Below are positions 1 to 7,800 of a stretch of 35,229 nucleotides of DNA, piece after piece. Where the stretch lies: contig NZ_JAACYW010000101.1 in the NCBI RefSeq assembly GCF_015356825.1, positions 1-35,229 on the forward strand, given 5' to 3'. Numbering within the stretch: the stretch's first letter is position 1; the number at the start of each line of letters is the position of its first letter. Made by a program: the position numbers and the translations under genes. The notes under the pieces are model-generated. The model made no database searches. It saw nothing but the letters and a program-made list of their open reading frames with translations, and had not been told where the DNA came from. This DNA comes from Catenulispora rubra. Lineage in GTDB: Bacteria > Actinomycetota > Actinomycetes > Streptomycetales > Catenulisporaceae.

Positions 1-1052
1 CCCCCGCACCGCCTTCATCTTCCCCGGCCAAGGCCCCCAACACCACCACATGACCCTCCACCTCTACAACACCAACCCCACCTACCACCAAGCCCTCAAC
101 AACGCCTCCGACGCCCTCCACCCCCACACCACATTCCACATCCCCGACCTCCTCAACAACCCCCAACCCCACCACCTCACCCACGCCCACATCGTCCAAC
201 CCATGCTCTACGCCACCAACACCGCCCTCGCCACCCTCTGGCAACACCACGGCATCCACCCCCACACCACCCTCGGCCACTCCCAAGGCGAAATCGCCGC
301 AGCCACCTGCGCCGGCTGGCTCACCCTCCAAGACGGCGCCACCATCACCGCCCTCCGCTCCCAAGCCATCACCGACACCCTCGCCAACACCGGCACCATG
401 GCCGCAATCACCCTCCCCCCCGACAAAACCCAAAAACTACTGGTCCACCACCCCAACACCACCATCGCCGCCTACAACAGCCCCACCAACACCATCATCA
501 CCGGACCACAAACAGACATCACCACCATCATCGAACACTGCACCAACCACGGCATCCACGCCAAAACCATCCCCGTCAACTACCCCAGCCACCACCCCAC
601 CACCGACGCCCTACACCACCGCCTCACCCACGACCTGAAAGGAATCAGACCCCAACAAGGCCACACCCCACTCCACTCCACCCTCACCGGACAACCCATC
701 ACCCACCCCGACCAACTCGGACCCGAATACTGGTTCAACAACCTCCGCCACCCCGTCCAACTCCAAACCACCATCCAACAACTCGCCCAATCAGGCCACA
801 CCCACTTCATCGAAATCAGCCCCCACCCCGTCCTCACCACAGCACTCGAAGACACCCTCACCAACCACCCCAACACCCACACCCACCACACCCTCCGACG
901 CGACCACCACCACTACCACCACTACCTCCACACCCTCACCCACACCCACACCACCGGACTCACCCCCACCTGGCCCCAAACCACCACCGCCGACACACCA
1001 CCCCAACACACCAACCTCCCCACCTACCCCTTCCAACACCAACACCACTGGC
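1..1052 (+). other. C-rich, G-poor AT domain block of the first PKS
   Basis: Across this AT the coding strand is extremely rich in C and A and poor in G. The protein is accordingly loaded with His, Thr, Pro and Asn (runs such as DHHHYHHY near the end). The composition switches abruptly to ordinary high-GC actinomycete coding at about 1052, right after the LPTYPFQHQ post-AT motif. The second PKS has a similar AT block (about 6715-7735). This is a domain-sized compositional island inside an open reading frame, suggesting that AT segments have a separate history from the surrounding domains. The proportions were judged by eye, not computed. Confidence 0.75.
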
Positions 1053-4000
1053 TACCGGCGGCCAAGAAGACCGCGAGCAGGCCCGAGGACCTGGGCCTGA
1101 CCACGACGGCGCACCCGCTGCTGACCGCCCGCGCCGACACCCCCGAGGGCGCTGTCCACTACACCGGGCGGATCGCGCCGGACCAGCCCGGCTGGATCCC
1201 CGACCACGCCATCGGCGACACCCCGGTCCTGCCCGGCGCGGCCGTCCTGGACCTGGCACTGACCTGCGTCGCAGAACACGGACACAGCCACCTCGACGAG
1301 CTCACCCTGCACGCGCCGATCACCGTCACCCGGGCCACCCAGCTGCACCTCACCCTCAGCGCACCGGACCCCGACGGGCAGCGCACGCTCACCGTCCACG
1401 CCCGGCAGGACGACGACCAGCCGTGGACGCTGCACGCGACAGCCGCCACCGGTCCCGGAGACGCCGACACCGGCACGGCCCACACCGCCACCGACGTCCA
1501 CCCCGAGCTGAATCAGCACCCGGACATCGACCCGACCTGGCAGCCGATCGACCTCGACCAGCTCTATCCGACCCTCGCCGCCCGCGGCTACCACTACGGC
1601 CCCGCGTTCCAGGCGGTCACGGAAGCCCACGTCAACCCGGCGACCGGACAGACCCACACCCGCAACCGGCTCGCCGAGGGCCAGAGCCACACCGGCCACA
1701 GCCTCCACCCCACCCTCCTGGACGCCGCGTTCCACCCGCAGGCCATGCCGGGCTCCGACGACCCCGCGCAGATCCTGCTGCCCTACAGCTACACCGGCGT
1801 CGCCTTGCACGGCCGCCCGGGCGCCGCACTGCGCACCACCATCAGCCCCGGCTCGGCAGAGAACACCCTGGCCCTGAGCGCCACCGACGCGCACGACGCC
1901 CCGGCGCTGACGATCCAGGCCATCCACCTGCGGCCCACCGCCGTACACCAACTGACCGCCGCACCGCCGCTGCTCCATCTCACGTGGACCCCGGCGGAGG
2001 CCGGTACCGGTACGGGTGACGCTTCGGGCAGCGAGGACTGGGCCGCTGTCGGCGACAGCGCACTGGCCTGCGTATCCTCGCAGTATCCGGATCTCAACAG
2101 CCTGATCGCGGACGGCGAGGCGGCACCCGGAGTCCTGATCCACGTCATCGAAACCCGGCCCGAGGACGACCCGGACAGCGACACCCAGACCCACCTGGAC
2201 CGCCTCCACCAGGCCACCACCGACCAGCTGACGCTGCTCACCGAGTTCCTGACGAACGAACGACTCCAGCAGACCCACCTGCTCGTCACCACCCGCCACG
2301 CCACCACCGCCGCCGGCACCCCCAACCCGATCCACGCAGCCATCTGGGCCCTCACCGGCACCGCACAGAACGAGCACCCCGACCGCATCACACTGCTCGA
2401 CACCGACACACCCGACGCCGCCGTCATCAACAGTGTTCTGACATCAGGGCACGCACAGACGGCATGGTACGGGCAGCAACTCCTCACCCCCGGACTCGAA
2501 CGGGTACCGGACGACGCCCTCGAGCCCCCGGACACCCTGTACTGGCGCCTGGAGAGCACGGCTCGCGGCACCTTGGACAACCTCGTCCTGGCACCGAACC
2601 CCGACGCGGCCCGGCCCCTGGACCCCGGCGAGGTCCGGGTCCGCCTGCAGGCCGCGGGGTTGAACTTCCGCGACGTCCTGGTGAACCTCGACATGGTCAC
2701 CGGCCCGATGACCAGCGAGGCGGCCGGCGTGGTCGTGCAGGCCGCCGACGACGTCACCGCTTTCGCCCCCGGCGACCAGGTGATGGGGTTGTTCGCCTCG
2801 GGCCTCGGGCCGTTCGCCGTGACCGACCACAGGGCGCTGGCGAAGTTCCCGTCCTCGTGGACCGCCGCACAGGCGGCGGCCAGTCCGGTCGGCTATCTGA
2901 CGGCGTATCACTGCCTGCACGACCTGGCCGGCCTCGGCGCCGGGGAGAGCGTCCTGATCCACACCGCCACCGGCGCGGTCGGGCACGCCGCCGTGCACAT
3001 CGCGCACCATCTGGGCGCCACCGTCTACGCGACGGCGCATCCCGACAAGTGGCCCGCGCTGCTCGCGCTCGGCATCCCGAGGGAGCGGATCTCCTCGTCC
3101 CGGAATCTCGACTACGAGGCCGCGTTCGGCGCGGACACCGGTGGCCGGGGCATCGACGTGGTGCTCAACTCGCTGGCCGGCGAACACACCGACGCCTCGC
3201 TGCGGCTGCTGGCCCCGGGCGGGCGGTTCGTCGAGATGGGGCGGACGGACCTGCGCGATCCCGAGGCCGTCCAGGCCGCGCATCCCGGCATCGTCTACCA
3301 GCCCTACGACCTCACCAAGGTCGGGTACGACGAGATCGCCGCGACCCTCGCCGAGATGGCGCCGATGTTCCAGTCCGGGGCCTTCCTGCCGCCGCCCACG
3401 ACGTCGCACGACATGCGTCGCGCCCCCGCCGCTCTCAGGGAGCTGTCACAGGCCCGGCACATCGGGAAGATCGTGCTGAGCATCGAGGCGGGCTTCGATC
3501 CGGCCGGGACGGTCCTGATCACCGGCGGGACCGGGATCGTGGCCGGGCACATCGCCGCGCGGCTCGTCGACCGGCACAAAGTCAGGCATCTGATTCTCGC
3601 CAGCCGACAAGGACCCGCGCACCCCGACGCCGAGCAGATCGTCGAAAGCCTCAGGACCCTGGGCGCCGAGCCCACGATGATCGCCTGCGACACCGCCGAC
3701 CCCGATCAGCTGGCGACGCTCCTGAAGGCCGTCGACCCGGCGCATCCGCTCACCGGTGTCGTGCACGCCGCCGGCACGCTGCACGACGCACCGGTCACCG
3801 ACCAGACCGCGCAGAGCCTGGCCGCCGTGCTGCGCCCGAAGGCTGACACGGCGGCCTGGTTGCACCGGCTCACCGCGGACGCGCCGCTGACCCAGTTCAT
3901 CGTGACGTCGTCCATCGCCGCCACCCTAGGTGCCCCCGGCCAGGCGAACTACGCCGCCGCCAACGCCTACCTCGACGCGCTGGCGCACCACCGGCGTGCC

Positions 4001-4813
4001 CACCACCGGCCGGCCACCGCGATCGCGTACGGGCTCTGGCACGACCCGACGCCGCTCACCGCACACCTGACGGCCACCGACCACCAGCGCATGGCGACCA
4101 CCGGACTGACCACCCTCACCACCGGCCACGCCCTGCAGCTGCTGGACCAGGCCCTGGCGGACGGCCGTGCGCACCTGGTCGCCACCGGCCTGAACAACCG
4201 CGCCGCCCACCCGCACCCGCTGCTTCCCCAAGCCCGGCAGCAGCACGCCGTCAAGCCCGCCGACGGCCGGGGCCCGCAGGAGCTGGCCGCGACGCTGGCC
4301 CGGCAGAGCACGCCCGAGCAGATCGGCACCCTGACATACCTGGTGCAGCAGCACGCGGCCGCCGTCCTGGCGCACGCGACGCCGAAGGCGATCGACGCCT
4401 CCGTGACGTTCAAGGACCTCGGCTTCGACTCGCTCACCGCCGTCGAGCTGCGCAACCGCCTGAAGACCGCGACCGGCGCCCGGCTGACCAGCACCCTGGT
4501 CTTCGACCACCCGACAGCCGGCGCCCTGGCCGAGCACCTGCGCTCGCTGCTCGCGCCCGAACACGCCCCGGCTCCGGGAGCCGACGTGCTGGCCGCGCTG
4601 GACCGGCTCGAAAGCACGCTGAGCGCGGCGGAGCTGAGCGACGAGCCGCTGCGCGGCGTCGTGCGAGCCCGGCTGCGAGCGCTGGCCCAGTTGGCCGACC
4701 GCACCGGACCGGTCGCCGACGACGCCATCAGCACCCTGAAGTCGGCCAGCGCCGAGGAGGTCTTCGACCTCATCGAGAAGCTCGGCACCACATCCGTCAG
4801 CAGCCCTCGATGA
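1..4813 (+). CDS. Modular type I polyketide synthase, 5'-truncated: (AT)-DH-ER-KR-ACP-docking
   Basis: This is the C-terminal part of a reducing PKS extension module; the start and presumably a KS lie left of the window, and the frame is open from base 2. The AT begins at its GQGPQ motif. Its nucleophile is in GHSQGE (Ser codon 281-283), and it has YPSH (581-592) where methylmalonyl ATs have YASH, so methylmalonyl-CoA is the best guess. The DH has His at 1205-1207 (motif HxxxDxxxxP, with Asp replacing the usual Gly), YGP, and a DAAFH second motif (Asp 1721-1723). The ER (about 2540-3470) has LNFRDVLV and GAVG. It has Val where 2S-type ERs have Tyr, suggesting a 2R methyl. The KR (about 3500-4170) keeps the SS...YAAAN catalytic residues (Tyr 3950-3952), but its nucleotide motif reads GTGIVAG. 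The B-type signature reads LHD. The ACP Ser is at 4430-4432 in GFDSL. A helical C-terminal tail resembles class 1 docking domains. The stop overlaps the next gene by ATGA. Confidence 0.95.
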   Translation, partial: PRTAFIFPGQGPQHHHMTLHLYNTNPTYHQALNNASDALHPHTTFHIPDLLNNPQPHHLTHAHIVQPMLYATNTALATLWQHHGIHPHTTLGHSQGEIAAATCAGWLTLQDGATITALRSQAITDTLANTGTMAAITLPPDKTQKLLVHHPNTTIAAYNSPTNTIITGPQTDITTIIEHCTNHGIHAKTIPVNYPSHHPTTDALHHRLTHDLKGIRPQQGHTPLHSTLTGQPITHPDQLGPEYWFNNLRHPVQLQTTIQQLAQSGHTHFIEISPHPVLTTALEDTLTNHPNTHTHHTLRRDHHHYHHYLHTLTHTHTTGLTPTWPQTTTADTPPQHTNLPTYPFQHQHHWLPAAKKTASRPEDLGLTTTAHPLLTARADTPEGAVHYTGRIAPDQPGWIPDHAIGDTPVLPGAAVLDLALTCVAEHGHSHLDELTLHAPITVTRATQLHLTLSAPDPDGQRTLTVHARQDDDQPWTLHATAATGPGDADTGTAHTATDVHPELNQHPDIDPTWQPIDLDQLYPTLAARGYHYGPAFQAVTEAHVNPATGQTHTRNRLAEGQSHTGHSLHPTLLDAAFHPQAMPGSDDPAQILLPYSYTGVALHGRPGAALRTTISPGSAENTLALSATDAHDAPALTIQAIHLRPTAVHQLTAAPPLLHLTWTPAEAGTGTGDASGSEDWAAVGDSALACVSSQYPDLNSLIADGEAAPGVLIHVIETRPEDDPDSDTQTHLDRLHQATTDQLTLLTEFLTNERLQQTHLLVTTRHATTAAGTPNPIHAAIWALTGTAQNEHPDRITLLDTDTPDAAVINSVLTSGHAQTAWYGQQLLTPGLERVPDDALEPPDTLYWRLESTARGTLDNLVLAPNPDAARPLDPGEVRVRLQAAGLNFRDVLVNLDMVTGPMTSEAAGVVVQAADDVTAFAPGDQVMGLFASGLGPFAVTDHRALAKFPSSWTAAQAAASPVGYLTAYHCLHDLAGLGAGESVLIHTATGAVGHAAVHIAHHLGATVYATAHPDKWPALLALGIPRERISSSRNLDYEAAFGADTGGRGIDVVLNSLAGEHTDASLRLLAPGGRFVEMGRTDLRDPEAVQAAHPGIVYQPYDLTKVGYDEIAATLAEMAPMFQSGAFLPPPTTSHDMRRAPAALRELSQARHIGKIVLSIEAGFDPAGTVLITGGTGIVAGHIAARLVDRHKVRHLILASRQGPAHPDAEQIVESLRTLGAEPTMIACDTADPDQLATLLKAVDPAHPLTGVVHAAGTLHDAPVTDQTAQSLAAVLRPKADTAAWLHRLTADAPLTQFIVTSSIAATLGAPGQANYAAANAYLDALAHHRRAHHRPATAIAYGLWHDPTPLTAHLTATDHQRMATTGLTTLTTGHALQLLDQALADGRAHLVATGLNNRAAHPHPLLPQARQQHAVKPADGRGPQELAATLARQSTPEQIGTLTYLVQQHAAAVLAHATPKAIDASVTFKDLGFDSLTAVELRNRLKTATGARLTSTLVFDHPTAGALAEHLRSLLAPEHAPAPGADVLAALDRLESTLSAAELSDEPLRGVVRARLRALAQLADRTGPVADDAISTLKSASAEEVFDLIEKLGTTSVSSPR
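1014..1041 (+). repeat. 28-nt direct repeat at AT downstream boundary, copy 1
   Basis: The DNA coding for the LPTYPFQHQ post-AT motif is identical over 28 nt to positions 7694-7721 of the second PKS gene. The peptide motif is conserved across PKSs. Identity in every codon while neighbouring sequence differs suggests either recent gene conversion/recombination at this junction or extreme codon bias in both AT blocks. Confidence 0.85.
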
Positions 4814-7800
4814 TTGGCCCTTCCACGATGCCGAACCCCGAAGAACCGAATTCGCGGACAGTCAGCCCGCCGGCGCCCGGCTCCCAGACGCCGGGCTCCG
4901 AAGCCCTGAACGCCGAGCAGCTCCTGGACTACCTGAAGCGGGTGACCGGGGACCTCTACCGCGCCCACGAGCGTTTGGCACAGTACGAGCAGCAGGCGGA
5001 CGAGCCACTGGCGGTCGTCGGCATGGCGTGCCGGCTGCCGGGCGGCGTCACCGATCCGGACCGGCTGTGGACGCTGCTGGCCGAAGGCGGCGACGCCATC
5101 GGCGACTTCCCCGACAACCGCGGTTGGGATCTGACAGAGCTCTACCACCCGGACCCCGACCACTCGGGCACCAGCTACACCCGCAACGGCGGATTCCTCT
5201 ACGACGCCGACCAGTTCGACGCCGGCTTCTTCGGGATGGCGCCGCGCGAGGCCACCGCGACCGATCCGCAACAGCGGATCCTGCTGGAGCTGGCCTGGGA
5301 GACGCTGGAGGACGCCGGCATCGACCCCGCGACGCTGCAGGGCTCGCGCACCGGCGTCTACACCGGGGTCATCACCCAGGCCTACGCGGCCGGGAGCCTG
5401 GACTCGGAATACGCCGAGGGCCACATGCTGATCGGCAACACCGGGAGCACGGCCACCGGCCGGGTCGCGTACACGCTGGGACTGTCCGGGCCGGCGCTGA
5501 GCATCGACACGGCGTGTTCGTCCTCGCTGGTCGCGGTCCACCTGGCCGGACAGGCGCTGCGCACCCGGGAGTGCGACCTCGCGCTGGTCGGCGGCGTCAC
5601 GGTGATGGCCACACCGACCATGTTCGTGGAGTTCTCGCGGCAGCGGGGGCTGTCGGTGGACGGACGATGCAAGGCCTTCGCCGAGGCGGCCGACGGGACC
5701 GGCTGGAGCGAGGGCGCGGCGCTGTTGCTGCTGGAACGGCTGTCGGACGCGCAAGCCAACGGACATCGGATCCACGCGGTGGTACGCGGCTCGGCAGTCA
5801 ACCAGGACGGCGCCAGCAACGGCCTCACCGCACCGAACGGCCCCGCGCAGCAACGGGTGATCACCGAGGCGCTGGCCGACGCCGGACTGACGCCCGCGGA
5901 CATCGACGTGATCGAGGCGCACGGCACCGGTACGACCCTCGGCGACCCGATCGAGGCCGGCGCGCTGAACGCCGCCTATGGTGAGCGAGCGCATGGCAGG
6001 CCGCTGTATCTGGGCTCCCTGAAGTCGAACATCGGACACACGCAGGCTGCAGCCGGTGCCGCCGGGATCATCAAGCTGATACAAGCGATGCGGCATGGCA
6101 CCATCCCGCAGACCCTGCATGTGGACGCACCCAGCCACCACATCGACTGGGAAGCCGGACCACTGAAGCTGGCGACGACACCGGTCGCATGGCCACAGAC
6201 CGGGCAACCACGCCGGGCCGGCATCTCAGCCTTCGGGGTGTCCGGGACGAATGCCCACCTGATATTGGAGCAGCCGCCGGTCGGCCCCGACGATGAGAAG
6301 CAGACGCAGAAGCCTGTAACGACCGGCACCGGAACCGACACCGAAGACCGCCCCGCTGCCGCCGGAGCCGGGGCCGGAACCCGCGGAGTTGAGGCCCGAG
6401 CCGAGACTGAAGCTGGAATCCACACCGCGGTCGAGGCCGAGGCCATTCCGATACTGCTCCCGCTCAGTACCCGGGGCACCGCCGCGCTGCGTGAAGCCGG
6501 CTCTCGGCTGGCGCAGCTGCTCGACCAGCCACAGCGCCCCGCCCTGGCCGACATCTCCCACACCCTGACCCACGGCCGCGCGCGGCTGGCTGACCGTGCG
6601 GTGGTCCTGGCCACCGAGTCCGAGCAGGCGCGACAGGCGTTGCTGGCCCTCGCGGACGGCCGTGAACACCCTGATGTGAGCGTCGGCACCGCCGCCCCGG
6701 GTGAGGTCTGCTACCTGTTCTCCGGCCAAGGCTCCCAACGCCCCGAAATGGCCGCAGGACTGTACCGAACCTTCCCCGTGTTCAAACAAGCCCTCGAAGA
6801 AGCCTGCGAAGCCTGCGACCCCCACCTCGAACACCCACTACTGCCGATCATCCTCGACAGCCAGCACGAGGAACTGTTGGCCACCACCGCCTACACCCAG
6901 CCAGCGCTGTTCGCCATCCACACCGCGCTCTATCGCCTCCTGCTGAACTTCGCCCCCGCACCAGCCTCGGTCGCAGGACACTCCATCGGCGAACTCAGCG
7001 CCGCCCACACCGCGGGCATCCTCACCCTCGCCGACGCCGCAAAACTCATCTGCGCACGCGCGCGGCTCATGCACACCATGCCACCCGGCACCATGCTCAC
7101 CGCACACACCACTCCCGAACACATCAACGAACTACTCAAAGACCACCCCGACATCGACACCGCCGCCTACAACACCCCCACAACCACCACCCTCGCCGGA
7201 CCACCAGAGGCCATCACCGCACTAGCCAAAACCCTGGAACACGAGGGAATCAGTACCCGCATACTGCACACCGCTCACGCCTACCACTCCCGCGCCACCG
7301 ACCCGATCCTGGACGACTTCCGCACAATCGCAGAGCAGGTGACCTGGAACCAGCCCACGATCCCGCTCATCACCGCCACCCCCGAACCAGCCACAACCGA
7401 ACAACTCACCGACCCCGAATTCTGGACACAGCAGATCCGCCGCCCCGTCCACTTCCACCACGCCATCACCCACACCCAGAACGCAGGCACCACCGGCTAC
7501 CTCGAACTCGGACCCGACACCACCCTCACCACACTCACCAAATCCACCCTCGACGACACCCCCGACACCTGGGCCGCGCCAACCCTGAGCCCAGGCGGAT
7601 CCGACACCCACACGTTCTTCACAGCACTGGCCCACCTGCACACCCACGGCACCCCGATCACCTGGCCCCGCAACAACGAAAGCCGCCACACCGACCTCCC
7701 CACCTACCCCTTCCAACACCAGCGGCACTGGCTCCCGGACCACGACGACCACAAGGCGCTCCGCAGGATTCGCGCGCACGCCGCGCATCCGGTCCTCGGT

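Noticed and set aside
3967..6207. Antisense frame spanning the junction of the two PKS genes
   Set aside because: It crosses two real genes on the other strand and has no conserved motif.
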